In this document: piece by piece, positions 1 through 8,325 of the stretch
Layout: each line of letters starts with the position of its first letter
Numbering within the stretch: the stretch's first letter is position 1
Assembly: GCA_018399715.1 (NCBI GenBank)
Contig: JAGYNR010000010.1
Coordinates: 1 to 39,944, forward strand
Reading direction: 5' to 3'
Origin: Desulfobacterales bacterium
GTDB lineage: Bacteria; Desulfobacterota; Desulfobacteria; Desulfobacterales; SKZT01
Length of the DNA stretch: 39,944 bases
Made by a program: the position numbers and the translations under genes
Notes under the pieces: model-generated
The model's input: only the letters and a program-made list of their open reading frames with translations
The model's database searches: none
Told to the model about the DNA's origin: nothing

Positions 1-9
1 AGCTTTCAT
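1..9 (-). CDS. 5' end of an unidentified leftward gene (partial)
   Basis: Only the first three codons (Met-Lys-Ala) are inside the window. The call rests on the reverse-strand reading AAGGAGACAAAATG, a strong Shine-Dalgarno sequence (positions 15-20) with ideal spacing to an ATG at 9-7. The gene is divergent from waaA. The product cannot be identified. Its leader is short: the repeat element at 24-168 begins three bases upstream of the Shine-Dalgarno, so the promoter must lie inside or beyond that element. Confidence 0.6.
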
Positions 10-23
10 TTTGTCTCCTTAAC

Positions 24-168
24 TAGTGCCTGAACGAAAACTGTCTTTTTCGCCAATATCTGCGTCAGACTCAAATTTTAATCCTTGAAATACTCAATGT
101 ATGTCTGTGGTTAAAATTTTCATCTTCCTTGATCTTAACGAAAAATCCTGGTTTTCGTTCGGGCTCTA
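24..168 (+). repeat. MITE-like repeat element, copy 1 (full)
   Basis: A 145-bp element bounded by inverted ends TAGTGCCTGAACGAAAAC and GTTTTCGTTCGGGCTCTA. Inside are further complementary arms: CTTTTTCG against CGAAAAA, and AAATTTTAATCC against GGTTAAAATTT. It should therefore fold as one long nested hairpin. Further copies are at 6700, 18895, 20241 (half) and 31181, all in the same orientation. TA at both outer ends fits a TA target site as used by IS630/Tc1-type elements. No ORF lies inside, so it would be non-autonomous. Confidence 0.85.
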
Positions 169-331
169 ACTAATGAATGGTAATGGTAAAACACAAATTA
201 TCGCTTGCTAAATATACAAAATTTATAATACACATCATTTAGATTTTGACAAGGGTTCAGAAGTGAAAAGGTTAGTAGCATATTCTGATGCTTAAAGAGT
301 CTCAACGAAATATTGAAAAGGAAAGTCTGGT

Positions 332-1609
332 ATGTCCTGCTCGATGGAAACCGCAGCGATGGCCATGTATGAGATGGGATGGTCCATTGCCATGCCGTTT
401 CTTTCCGTAAATCACAGACTTGTCGAGGGGCTCGATCAACGCTGTCTTAAGATACCGTTACCACGGGCTGATCTTTGGATTCAGGGTGCATCGGTTGGAG
501 AATCATTTCTGACCAGAACTATTTTAACTCACTGGACGCCTGCCTCCCGGTTGAAGGTACTGGCAACAACCAATACACCTCAGGGAATGGATATTTTAAC
601 CCGAAACGGAAGAGAAAAAAAAATCAAAACCGATCAGGTTACCGCATCATTTGCTTATTTCCCCTTTGATAAACCATCCTTGATGAAAAAGGCAGTATCC
701 AGTGTATCTCCCCGGTTGATGGTGCTTCTGGAAACAGAGTTATGGCCGGGGCTGCTGGATGCACTGACAAAAGCGGGCAGCAAAATACTGATCATTAACG
801 GGCGGATAAACCCTGAAAGCCTTAATAAGTATATGCTGTGGCGGTCTTTTTGGAAAAACAGGGCACCGGACCGGATTTTGGCTGTTTCAAAAGAAGATGC
901 TAAACGTTTTGCGATCCTGTTTGGGGAAAAACGGGTCTTTGTTATGTCCAACATTAAGTTTGACCAGATCAGTCCAGCATCAGCAGGGGCTGCTGTCTCC
1001 GAAAAAATAAAAAAAATCATTCCGAAAAATGCAGCTTTTGCAGCATTTGCCTCTATCCGTCAGGAAGAAGAACCGCTGGTTGAAAAAATGATAGCCAAGA
1101 TTCTTGCTGAAAAGCCGGAAACCATTATCGGACTTTTTCCACGCCATATGTATCGTCTGGAATACTGGAAACGAATTCTGACCCAAATGGCCGTTTCCTG
1201 GAAGCTTCGATCTGAACACGAGGCACCGGCCAGGAATGGATCGGTCATTTTGTGGGATACTGTCGGGGAACTGGTTGCTTCTTATAAAATGGCAAAAACC
1301 GCATTTGTGGGTGGGAGCCTCGCACCGCTGGGGGGGCAAAATTTTCTTGAACCACTTACATGCGGCGTTATTCCGATTATCGGTCCTTCCTGGCATAATT
1401 TTTATTGGGTCGGCAGAGAAATTATGGAAAAGAGACTGGTGAAAATCGCTAAAGACTGGGAAACAGCGGCAACAATGATGATTGATAGTCTGCAAATGAA
1501 CATCCCGCGCGAAACCGTTCACAGTAAAGCTATGGCATATATTCACAAACGACAAGGAGGAACCGCCCAGGCCGGTCGTGCCATCAATGAGTTGCTGGCA
1601 CAATTTTAG
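332..1609 (+). CDS. waaA: 3-deoxy-D-manno-octulosonic acid (Kdo) transferase
   Basis: 425 aa, normal for WaaA/KdtA. The enzyme transfers Kdo from CMP-Kdo to lipid A precursor at the inner membrane, making the inner core of LPS. The GT-B N-terminal domain shows the family motif WIQGASVGES (about 50-58), with Glu57 at the position of the catalytic base, then a VLLETELWPG segment. The C-terminal nucleotide-binding domain carries FPRHMYRLE and a GGSLAPLGGQNFLEP motif. The N-terminus (1-25) is moderately hydrophobic, as expected for the membrane anchor. The start has AAAAGGAAAG upstream at good spacing. kdsB, which makes the CMP-Kdo donor, follows about 110 bp downstream, so the two form a functional pair. 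Confidence 0.93.
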   Translation: MSCSMETAAMAMYEMGWSIAMPFLSVNHRLVEGLDQRCLKIPLPRADLWIQGASVGESFLTRTILTHWTPASRLKVLATTNTPQGMDILTRNGREKKIKTDQVTASFAYFPFDKPSLMKKAVSSVSPRLMVLLETELWPGLLDALTKAGSKILIINGRINPESLNKYMLWRSFWKNRAPDRILAVSKEDAKRFAILFGEKRVFVMSNIKFDQISPASAGAAVSEKIKKIIPKNAAFAAFASIRQEEEPLVEKMIAKILAEKPETIIGLFPRHMYRLEYWKRILTQMAVSWKLRSEHEAPARNGSVILWDTVGELVASYKMAKTAFVGGSLAPLGGQNFLEPLTCGVIPIIGPSWHNFYWVGREIMEKRLVKIAKDWETAATMMIDSLQMNIPRETVHSKAMAYIHKRQGGTAQAGRAINELLAQF

Positions 1610-1619
1610 AGTAAGCGAT

Positions 1620-1677
1620 AAGCAGTGAACAGGGAAGCTAATAAATGCAACTGCTTACAGTCTTCTGTTAACTGCTT
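1620..1677. repeat. Imperfect inverted repeat between waaA and kdsB
   Basis: AAGCAGTGAACAG (1620-1632) faces CTGTTAACTGCTT (1665-1677): 12 of 13 positions pair around a 32-nt loop. No U-tract follows, so it is not a good intrinsic terminator. The same CAGTRAG-type heptamer vocabulary occurs at 21847-21947, which suggests a shared low-complexity repeat family. Confidence 0.5.
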
Positions 1678-1716
1678 ACTGCCTTAAACAAACATCATAA
1701 AGGTTTTTGCGTAACG

Positions 1717-2454
1717 ATGAAAATTTTGAACAAATGCTATGGAATCATTCCATGCCGTTATGGGTCACAGCGGTTTGAAGGAAAACCATTGGCCCAGATT
1801 CTTGGAAAACCAATGTTCTGGCATGTCTATAACAGGGCTAGTCAGTGTGCAGCACTTCGGAAAGTCGTGCTGGCGACCGATGATAATCGTATCTTACGGG
1901 CGGCTGAAAAACTGGATGTTCCGGGAGTAATGACCCATCGCGATCATGCCAGTGGTACAGACAGGGTTCTGGAAGCTGCTCATATTTTGAAACTGCAACC
2001 GGATGCCATAGTAGTCAATATTCAGGGAGATGAGCCTGCATTGGCGTCGGATATGCTAAATCAGTTGGTGGAACCGTTTCAATCGTCTGAGGTGATGGTG
2101 ACCACTTTAGCTCGCAAGATTAATCAAGCGGAATCTCAAAACGATGACCGTGTAAAAGTGGTTTTTGACAAGAAAGGAAAAGCCCTTTATTTTTCGCGCG
2201 CTCCGATACCATACCATCGGGATGGTGATGAGAAACAGTTTTACGGGCATATTGGGTTATATGGATTTCGGATGAATGTTCTCGAACAATTTGTTCATAT
2301 AGGACCTGGTCGCCTGGAGAAAACAGAAAAACTTGAACAACTCAGGCTGCTGGAAAACGGTATTCCTATCCATATTGTGATCACTGAACACGAAAGTATC
2401 GGTGTGGACAGACCTGAGGACCTTAAACTGATAGAAAAAATGTTGAGCCGATAA
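1717..2454 (+). CDS. kdsB: CMP-Kdo synthetase (3-deoxy-manno-octulosonate cytidylyltransferase)
   Basis: 245 aa, the usual length. It activates Kdo with CTP to CMP-Kdo in the cytoplasm for WaaA. Visible family motifs are the N-terminal nucleotide-binding loop [15 protein letters not shown] (about 11-25), VVLATDD (50-56), [11 protein letters not shown] (77-87) and the metal/sugar motif VNIQGDEP (100-107). The C-terminal segment [11 protein letters not shown] is also typical. The start is the first Met before the conserved loop, and the Shine-Dalgarno is weak (AAGG well upstream). It lies directly downstream of waaA on the same strand, consistent with a Kdo pathway unit. Confidence 0.95.
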   Translation: MKILNKCYGIIPCRYGSQRFEGKPLAQILGKPMFWHVYNRASQCAALRKVVLATDDNRILRAAEKLDVPGVMTHRDHASGTDRVLEAAHILKLQPDAIVVNIQGDEPALASDMLNQLVEPFQSSEVMVTTLARKINQAESQNDDRVKVVFDKKGKALYFSRAPIPYHRDGDEKQFYGHIGLYGFRMNVLEQFVHIGPGRLEKTEKLEQLRLLENGIPIHIVITEHESIGVDRPEDLKLIEKMLSR

Positions 2455-2506
2455 CTGATAACTGAAAATTAAAAATGGCAAGAAGACACAAGGGTTTATG
2501 TGACTC

Positions 2507-3133
2507 TTACCCGTTTTTCATGCCTTTAGCCACTACAAATCCTCCCTTACCAAAGCCATTTTGAATGATTTCCTGTTGTTCTCCGGGAATCAGCGTTTGC
2601 CTAAAGGTTAAATCTTTAAAACCAGCATCTGTGAAGTATTTGCTAACCTGCTGTGCAGAGAAAAAGGTGGCATCTTTGTAAAATACACTTGCATTGCGGT
2701 TATCGCTGTATTTTTTGCCCAATTTACTCTCTTTATCCACAAATCCCACAATCTGACACCCATAAGGCTTTAATATCCGGAATGCCTCCTGGAAGGATTT
2801 GAGAATGTCATCAACAAAACAAATGGTAGTTACCATCAGTACAAAGTCAAACTTGGAATCAAGAAAGGGCAAGCTCTCTGCCACACCCCGAAGAACCCGG
2901 ATTCCCCGCCTTTTGGCTTTGATGGCCATCTTCTCCGATGGTTCCACGCCGATATTGATACCCAACGGCACTGCGAATTTGCCTGAACCTACGCCCACCT
3001 CTACCCCTCTTACCGGTGGAAGCGGCAATAATTGGCGTATTGCCTTCAATTCGATATGATAGATATCAGAATTCTTTTCGAACCATTTATCATATCGGTC
3101 ACTATATTTTTCAAAGGGTTCTATCTTGGCCAT
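2507..3133 (-). CDS. Class I SAM-dependent methyltransferase
   Basis: 208 aa. The Rossmann methyltransferase motif I, VEVGVGSGKFAVPLG (about 44-58), binds S-adenosylmethionine. An acidic motif II follows (IGVEPSEKM), then the post-motif ESLPFLDSKFDFVLMV, typical of the UbiE/Methyltransf_11 group. The C-terminal part (FTDAGFKDLTFRQTLI) also fits the group. The substrate cannot be told from sequence. The gene is convergent with kdsB and stands alone, with about 200 bp before the next gene. No good Shine-Dalgarno precedes the ATG. Confidence 0.85.
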   Translation of the reverse strand: MAKIEPFEKYSDRYDKWFEKNSDIYHIELKAIRQLLPLPPVRGVEVGVGSGKFAVPLGINIGVEPSEKMAIKAKRRGIRVLRGVAESLPFLDSKFDFVLMVTTICFVDDILKSFQEAFRILKPYGCQIVGFVDKESKLGKKYSDNRNASVFYKDATFFSAQQVSKYFTDAGFKDLTFRQTLIPGEQQEIIQNGFGKGGFVVAKGMKNG

Positions 3134-3347
3134 ATAAAATATCGAGTTATAAAGTTTATTTTATAACGTCAGTCAATACATTTTTCTTTTGAAAAATGCA
3201 ATTCAATGATAACAAAAAGTGATAAAATCTGATAGCTCGTTTTTGCTTGAAAATACATTCTGCAGGGTCAATTTTGGCAAACCCGGGCTAAGAAAAAAAT
3301 ATCGATTCTAGTGATTACGATACGTTAGAAATATATTTAAAATCAAA

Positions 3348-4061
3348 TTGGCAGCAAAAAAGAAACGTCGAACACAAGCCGGGATTATTAAAAAAGGATG
3401 GAAAATTTTCTTTTCGGTCATTTTATTCCTGGTAATCCTTACCATATTACAAGTCTTCTGCTTAAAATTTGTTAACCCGTCTTTTACCTTTCATATGGCT
3501 TTCTTGCGAATTCAGGAGATGATAACCGGAAAAATTTACCATCAACCGTCATGGTTCTGGAAAGATTTAAAGGAGATTTCTCCCCACCTGCGAAAGGCAG
3601 TTCTGGCTGCTGAGGATCAACGGTTTCCGGATCATTATGGATTTGATTTCGTGGAAATTAAACAGGTGGTTAAAGATATGTTGGATTCCAAGCGGATAAG
3701 GGGAGCGAGTACCATCAGCATGCAAAGTGCCAGAAGCCTTTTTCTCTTAAACAAAAGAAGTCTTTTGCGAAAATCTCTGGAGGCATATTATACGTTTCTC
3801 ATAGAGCTTTTTTGGACAAAAGAACGAATTCTGGAAGTCTACCTAAACACAGTGGACTGGGGGACAGGTGTTTTAGGAGCAGAAGCAGCCGCCCGAAAAT
3901 ACTTCAATATAAGCTCTTCTGACATCAACGAGTTACAAGCAGCATCTCTTGCGGCAATTCTTCCCAGTCCTCACCGATGGTCTCCTTCAGGATCGTCTCC
4001 CCAGGTGCACTGGAGAATCCAGAAGATTTTAAATGACATGAAATATATGCCGTTAATATGA
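3348..4061 (+). CDS. mtgA: Monofunctional biosynthetic peptidoglycan glycosyltransferase
   Basis: 237 aa, typical MtgA length. The protein polymerises lipid II into glycan strands at the periplasmic face of the inner membrane. A basic N-terminus (AAKKKRRTQ) is followed by one transmembrane helix (about 19-41). The GT51 domain has the catalytic motif AVLAAEDQRFPDHYGFD (Glu89), the second motif RGASTISMQSARSLFL (118-133) and the ERILEVYLNTVDWG motif. No transpeptidase domain follows, which separates it from class A PBPs. The proposed start is a TTG with poor Shine-Dalgarno; it is chosen because it gives the expected basic-plus-TM N-terminus. Confidence 0.93.
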   Translation: MAAKKKRRTQAGIIKKGWKIFFSVILFLVILTILQVFCLKFVNPSFTFHMAFLRIQEMITGKIYHQPSWFWKDLKEISPHLRKAVLAAEDQRFPDHYGFDFVEIKQVVKDMLDSKRIRGASTISMQSARSLFLLNKRSLLRKSLEAYYTFLIELFWTKERILEVYLNTVDWGTGVLGAEAAARKYFNISSSDINELQAASLAAILPSPHRWSPSGSSPQVHWRIQKILNDMKYMPLI

Positions 4062-4117
4062 GCCGGTTTCATATGGTGTTTTTATTCAACATGTCCAAAA
4101 AACCGTAGAATTGTGAA

Positions 4118-4146
4118 TTGACAGGAGCATGGCATTTTTTTATACT
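4118..4146 (+). promoter_or_regulatory. Sigma70-type promoter for dapL
   Basis: TTGACA at 4118-4123 and TATACT at 4141-4146, separated by exactly 17 bases. This is a perfect -35 box and a five-of-six -10 box. Transcription would start near 4153, giving a leader of about 85 nt before dapL. Confidence 0.7.
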
Positions 4147-4237
4147 CCCCGAACTGTGAAATTAAAGAAGAGATTCGGTTTTTTTTGAATTCAATATAAA
4201 AAATCAGGCATATCTTAGCCATAAAGGGTTATCTCGG

Positions 4238-5458
4238 ATGATTAAAATTAACGAAAATTATCTCAAACTAAAAGCATCTTATCTTTTTTCAGATATTGCA
4301 AAAAGGGTTCGCGCATTCCAGGAGGCTAATCCGGATATACAGGTGATTAAGCTAGGTATTGGTGATGTCACCAGGGCGCTTCCGGTGGTTTGTATCGATG
4401 CTTTGCATAAAGCGGTAGATGAAATGGGCACTGACAGCTCTTTTAAAGGATACGGACCTGAACAGGGATATCTTTTTTTAAGAGAAAAGATTGCTGATAA
4501 TGATTACCAGGCAAGAGGTGCGGATATTTCTCCGGATGAAATTTTTGTAAGCGATGGCTCAAAATGTGATACGGCAAATATTCAGGAGATTTTCTCCGCA
4601 GACGCTAACGTGGCGATTCCTGATCCGGTCTATCCGGTTTATCTGGATACCAATGTGATGGCCGGACGTACCGGCGAAATCAAGGATGGCAGATACGAAG
4701 GTATCATTTATCTGGATAGTCTTCCCGAAAACCATTTTATACCAAAGCTTCCGACCGAAAAACCCGACCTGATATATCTTTGTTATCCCAACAATCCCAC
4801 GGGTGCTACCATCTCCAAAGGAGAACTGGGTAAGTGGGTGGATTTTGCTGTGAAAAATCAGGCTATCATTCTTTTTGATGCTGCCTATGAGGCATTTATT
4901 CGCGACGAAAGTCTTCCAAAATCCATTTATGAAATTGAGGGTGCCAGGGAGGTTGCCATAGAATTCCGCTCATTTTCCAAAAATGCTGGATTTACCGGCA
5001 CCCGGTGCGCTTACACAGTGGTTCCGAAAACTTTAATGGCCTATGACAAAAAAGGACACCGTCATGAGCTTCATCCGCTATGGAACCGACGTCACTGCAC
5101 AAAATTCAATGGAGTTTCATATCCCATTCAAAAAGCTGCGGCCGCTCTTTACAGTAATGAAGGAAAAGATCAAATCCGTGAATTGACAGATTATTATCTT
5201 CAAAATGCCCGGCTCATTCGCCGGGAAATAACAGCTTTGGGGTACAACTGTGCCGGAGGAGAAGACTCGCCGTATATCTGGGTTGACGGCAAACGCAGTT
5301 CCTGGGAATTTTTTGACCTTATTTTAAATAAGGCAGGTGTAGTGTGCACTCCCGGTGTGGGATTCGGAAAGTGTGGAGAAGGTTTCATACGATTTAGTGC
5401 ATTTAACAGCTTTGAAAATGTGCAAGAGGCCATGGAGCGCATCCGAAAGATACTTTAA
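4238..5458 (+). CDS. dapL: LL-diaminopimelate aminotransferase
   Basis: 406 aa, matching the DapL family (about 410 aa). It converts tetrahydrodipicolinate directly to LL-diaminopimelate with glutamate as amino donor, bypassing the DapD/C/E steps of lysine and peptidoglycan precursor synthesis. It is a fold-type I PLP enzyme: KLGIGDVT near residue 40, YPNNPTG (183-189), an FDAAYEAF segment with the PLP-contacting Asp/Tyr, and [12 protein letters not shown] with Lys248 as Schiff-base lysine. The stretch [15 protein letters not shown] is characteristic of DapL rather than of generic aspartate aminotransferases. It has its own strong promoter and is monocistronic by spacing. Metabolically it connects with mtgA upstream, since both serve the cell wall. 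Confidence 0.95.
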   Translation: MIKINENYLKLKASYLFSDIAKRVRAFQEANPDIQVIKLGIGDVTRALPVVCIDALHKAVDEMGTDSSFKGYGPEQGYLFLREKIADNDYQARGADISPDEIFVSDGSKCDTANIQEIFSADANVAIPDPVYPVYLDTNVMAGRTGEIKDGRYEGIIYLDSLPENHFIPKLPTEKPDLIYLCYPNNPTGATISKGELGKWVDFAVKNQAIILFDAAYEAFIRDESLPKSIYEIEGAREVAIEFRSFSKNAGFTGTRCAYTVVPKTLMAYDKKGHRHELHPLWNRRHCTKFNGVSYPIQKAAAALYSNEGKDQIRELTDYYLQNARLIRREITALGYNCAGGEDSPYIWVDGKRSSWEFFDLILNKAGVVCTPGVGFGKCGEGFIRFSAFNSFENVQEAMERIRKIL

Positions 5459-5502
5459 CGTATCATTTGTTAACGGCTTTTGAAAGTCTGCATAATAATT
5501 GA

Positions 5503-6264
5503 TTATATTTTTTTCAAAATTTTTATGACATCATCCTCCGAAACATCTGTCCATATACGGTAGGCATCAGCCACTGCAAACGAAACCCCGCTTCGGATAT
5601 TTGCACAATAAAGCGTTTGGACAGTTTGAGCGATGGTGCCGATTGATTCCAGATGACCGGTTGGTGAAGCCACAATGATTTTTTCTGGATCGTGTTTTTT
5701 GACTGCTTCCACGGCAACTCTCATGGTAAATCCGGATGCCAGACCATCATCAACGAGGATAACGGTTCGACCTGAAAATACCGGAACAGTTTTTTCTCCT
5801 CTTAACAGATGAATTCGGCGTTCAACTTTTCGGGTGGTTTTCCGGATGCCGTCTTCCACTACCGGCCTTTTTAACCCCAGACCTTTGACCAGGGGCTCAT
5901 TTAACCGGGTTGTGCCGTCAAATGCTACTGCGCCATAACCAGCCTCGGTGTTCCACGGAAGTGTAATTTTGCTGACTACTGCCACATCCATTTGGAGAAC
6001 AAGTCTTTCAGCCATAATTGCAGCTATGGGAACGCCTCCGGCAGGAATGGCTAATATAAGGGCATCTGAATTTTCAAATTTATCAAGCATTCCGGAAAGT
6101 ACTTCGCCGGCATGGATTCGGTTTTCAAATACATGCGTTTTTTCTCTTAAAGACAGCAAATCATAGACATTTTCAAAATTCGGATACTTTTGCAATGATT
6201 CGCCGCTGATATTATCAAAATTTATCATTTTTTTATCCGGCTTTGATTTATGGGTTGTTTTCAT
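5503..6264 (-). CDS. Phosphoribosyltransferase-domain protein
   Basis: 253 aa from the ATG at 6264. A longer reading from a TTG at 6282 adds six residues, but the ATG is better placed after GGAACG. The type I PRTase PRPP loop is VILVDDGLASGFTM (about 168-181), preceded by an N-terminal AIPAGGVPIAAIMAERL segment. This matches the predicted phosphoribosyltransferases of the COG1926 type. The true substrate is not known for this group, and a role in nucleobase salvage is not demonstrated. It lies 49 bp downstream of the Mth938-type gene on the same strand and probably shares its transcript. Confidence 0.8.
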   Translation of the reverse strand: MKTTHKSKPDKKMINFDNISGESLQKYPNFENVYDLLSLREKTHVFENRIHAGEVLSGMLDKFENSDALILAIPAGGVPIAAIMAERLVLQMDVAVVSKITLPWNTEAGYGAVAFDGTTRLNEPLVKGLGLKRPVVEDGIRKTTRKVERRIHLLRGEKTVPVFSGRTVILVDDGLASGFTMRVAVEAVKKHDPEKIIVASPTGHLESIGTIAQTVQTLYCANIRSGVSFAVADAYRIWTDVSEDDVIKILKKI

Positions 6265-6313
6265 TGGAAACGTTCCTGTCAAGAAACCTATTTTCAGCCA
6301 TTGATTAAATTGT

Positions 6314-6655
6314 TCAGCAGGTTAAGTGAAAAGCACCTGCTACCGCTTTGTTTTGTGAAAATAAATGATTAAACATTTTTACGGCATCGTTAGTATTTTC
6401 AGCATACAAACGAATATTTTTTTGCTCCAGCTCCCTTTTTAATGAAGACGGAATTTTCATATGACCGGCATAGCCCATGCCGATTACCAAAATTGACGGT
6501 TTGGCCGACAGGATATCCTCGATATCTTCAAGCCGTAAACGATGTCCTTCCTTTCGCCACCAATTGCCCTTTACCTTCCCGTTTATAATCTTTAGATCAT
6601 TGTGGTGGGTTTTGCCCTCTATTGTCATCTTTCCGGTTGCATAATGATCAATCAT
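6314..6655 (-). CDS. Mth938-domain (DUF498) protein
   Basis: 113 aa, the full length of this small-domain family, which includes archaeal MTH938 and mitochondrial NDUFAF3. Typical features are the opening I..Y..GKMTIEGKTHHND, the central KPSILVIGMGYAGHMKIP, and the C-terminal TNDAVKMFNHL...AVAGAFHLTC. The biochemical role is unknown in bacteria. The start is certain: GAGGTG lies five bases before the ATG. It appears to be the first gene of a two-gene unit with the phosphoribosyltransferase. Repeat copy 2 begins 44 bp upstream of the start codon, so promoter signals must lie in or near that element. Confidence 0.85.
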   Translation of the reverse strand: MIDHYATGKMTIEGKTHHNDLKIINGKVKGNWWRKEGHRLRLEDIEDILSAKPSILVIGMGYAGHMKIPSSLKRELEQKNIRLYAENTNDAVKMFNHLFSQNKAVAGAFHLTC

Positions 6656-6699
6656 GGTTGCACCTCAATTTTTTATTTCATTTGTTATTGCTTGTTATT

Positions 6700-6849
6700 T
6701 AGTGTCTGAACGAAAATTGTCTTTTCCACCAATATCTGCGTCAGACTCAAATTTTAATCCTCGAAATACGCAATGTAATGTATGCTTGTGGTTAAAATTT
6801 TCGTCTTCCTTGATCTTAACGAAAAATCCTGGTTTTCGTTCGGACACTA
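6700..6849 (+). repeat. MITE-like repeat element, copy 2 (full)
   Basis: 150 bp, from TAGTGTCTGAACGAAAA to TTTTCGTTCGGACACTA. It is the only copy with a small internal insertion, a duplicated TAATG-like stretch near 6775. It has the same orientation as the other copies. It lies in the divergent region between the Mth938-type gene and the PAS kinase gene. The outer ends of this copy form a perfect TAGTGTC/GACACTA pair. Confidence 0.85.
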
Positions 6850-6939
6850 TTTAAATTAATAATTTTTATTGATAAAATCAAATTTCAGGTATCCTTGTTC
6901 GGTAATTTTAATTCTGGTTATGTTTTTGCAACCAATTTT

Positions 6940-6968
6940 CCAATGGAATTTTTAAAGGTTTCCATTGG
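6940..6968. repeat. Perfect 9-bp inverted repeat upstream of the kinase gene
   Basis: CCAATGGAA (6940-6948) and TTCCATTGG (6960-6968) flank an 11-base spacer. It lies immediately upstream of a possible -35 box, so it could be an operator. There is no U-tract, so it is not a terminator. Confidence 0.45.
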
Positions 6969-6971
6969 GTA

Positions 6972-7002
6972 TTGACAGTGAAGAAATGGCCAAAATTAGA
7001 AT
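6972..7002 (+). promoter_or_regulatory. Possible promoter for the two-component pair
   Basis: TTGACA (6972-6977) and TAGAAT (6997-7002). The 19-base spacer is longer than optimal. The perfect -35 box directly follows the inverted repeat at 6940-6968. Confidence 0.3.
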
Positions 7003-7155
7003 TGCTGGTCAACAGTCACAATTGAGTTGCTTTTTTTCAGGGTTTGTTGGATTTTGTTATGTTGAGATAATAAACCGATTGCATGTGGTTTACCTCGATC
7101 TGCTGATCAAAATTTTTTACCGATTGTCCAAAATTATGGCAATTTCAGAAAAAAA

Positions 7156-8325
7156 ATGAATGAATTCTATCAAATAAACCTTATAAAAGATCAAAGTTCT
7201 TACGATAAGATTCTTAATGCCAAGCATCAACTGGAAATGATTTTTGATCTCCACCAGGAAGGCCTAGTTTTACTCAACCGGGAATTAAAAATTATCAGAA
7301 TCAATAAAACCATGGCAGGATGGGTCGGCCAGAGACCGGCCGATGTAGTGGGTAAAACCTGCTATCAGGGACTTTGGACGCTTCCCCGTCCATGTACCTT
7401 TTGTCCGGTAAACAATATTTTTACAACCGGCGAAGCTGTTCACGGAATCGAGGAAACCCTGGAAATCGACGGTCAACAAACATTTTGGTCTATATCCTAT
7501 TTGCCGGTTGTTGAAAATGGGCGTGTGGAAATGGTGATGGAACGTTACAGGGATATAACAGAGGAAAAAAAATTTTTTGAAATGCAAATTCGTACGGAAA
7601 AATTGATTTCCCTTGGCATGATGGTAGCAGGGGTAGCCCATGAAATCATGAACCCGCTTTCCGGCATTTCCGGCATTGCCAATAATATGTTGAACATGCC
7701 TGAACGATATGGAATCAATGAAACTGGACAAGACCGAATTCATACGATACTTGACTCCACCACGCGGATGCGGACAATTTTAACTGATCTGTTGAATTTT
7801 TCGGGACCCAAGCAATACACGATGAAAAAGGCCGATTTAAGGCAATTGATTGAAAAAGCATTCAGTATTATTCATTTGAAAGGATTTAAAGATATCGAAA
7901 CATCCATTCATATCGAAGATGAAGATAACATTACTGAAATAATGTGTGATTCTGAAAAAATCCTTATTTCATTGGACAACCTTATCCATAATGCCGCTTA
8001 CTCGGTTATGGAAAAGGCGAAACAACAAAAGAGAGAGAATAATGAATACCAGGGGTATATTAATGTTACATTGAAAAAGCGGGATAAAAAACTGATTATT
8101 TTAGTAACTGACAACGGAATGGGCATCTTTAAAAGTGATATGCCGCGAATATTTGATCCTTTTTTTACCACAAAGAGTCCGGGTGAAGGTACAGGACTTG
8201 GTTTAAGTATCACAAACCAGATTATTATTGAGCATCAGGGAGCTTTATTTGTCAACAGTTCTCCGGTAAAAACAGTTTTCACCATAGAGCTTCCCATTGA
8301 CCTGTCAGAGGAGAAAAATCGTTGA
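7156..8325 (+). CDS. PAS-domain sensor histidine kinase
   Basis: 389 aa, no transmembrane segment, so probably a cytoplasmic sensor. A PAS domain covers about 25-135. It contains a Cys cluster (Cys69, Cys80, Cys83 in GKTCYQGLWTLPRPCTFCPV) that could hold a redox cofactor or metal; this is inference. The transmitter follows: H-box VAGVAHEIMNPLSG with the phospho-acceptor His162, N-box LDNLIHNAAYSVME, G1 VTDNGMGIF, F-box FDPFFTTK and G2 GEGTGLGLSI. All catalytic boxes are intact. The stop overlaps the next start by four bases (TTGA), so kinase and partner are translationally coupled and very likely cognate. Confidence 0.92.
   Translation: MNEFYQINLIKDQSSYDKILNAKHQLEMIFDLHQEGLVLLNRELKIIRINKTMAGWVGQRPADVVGKTCYQGLWTLPRPCTFCPVNNIFTTGEAVHGIEETLEIDGQQTFWSISYLPVVENGRVEMVMERYRDITEEKKFFEMQIRTEKLISLGMMVAGVAHEIMNPLSGISGIANNMLNMPERYGINETGQDRIHTILDSTTRMRTILTDLLNFSGPKQYTMKKADLRQLIEKAFSIIHLKGFKDIETSIHIEDEDNITEIMCDSEKILISLDNLIHNAAYSVMEKAKQQKRENNEYQGYINVTLKKRDKKLIILVTDNGMGIFKSDMPRIFDPFFTTKSPGEGTGLGLSITNQIIIEHQGALFVNSSPVKTVFTIELPIDLSEEKNR

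Larger units (their letters stand above)
6850..7155. other. Intergenic leader before the PAS kinase gene
   Basis: No convincing gene in these 306 bases. A 64-codon reading ending at 7159 is low-complexity and matches nothing I know. The region contains the inverted repeat at 6940-6968 and a possible promoter at 6972-7002; otherwise it is AT-rich sequence. Confidence 0.5.

Noticed and set aside
24-168. Repeat element considered as a tRNA-like or riboswitch RNA
   Set aside because: No tRNA cloverleaf or known riboswitch core can be drawn. The inverted ends and copy number fit a mobile or palindromic element better.
4149-4186. Terminator-like CCGAA...TTCGG plus eight T in front of dapL, a possible attenuator
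   Set aside because: The stem is only five pairs with a 20-base loop. The expected transcription start (about 4153) falls inside the 5' arm, so the hairpin would not form in the dapL mRNA.
6965-7159. 64-codon frame overlapping the kinase start by four bases
   Set aside because: TTG start, no Shine-Dalgarno, no recognisable domain and unusual composition. The overlap alone is not enough.
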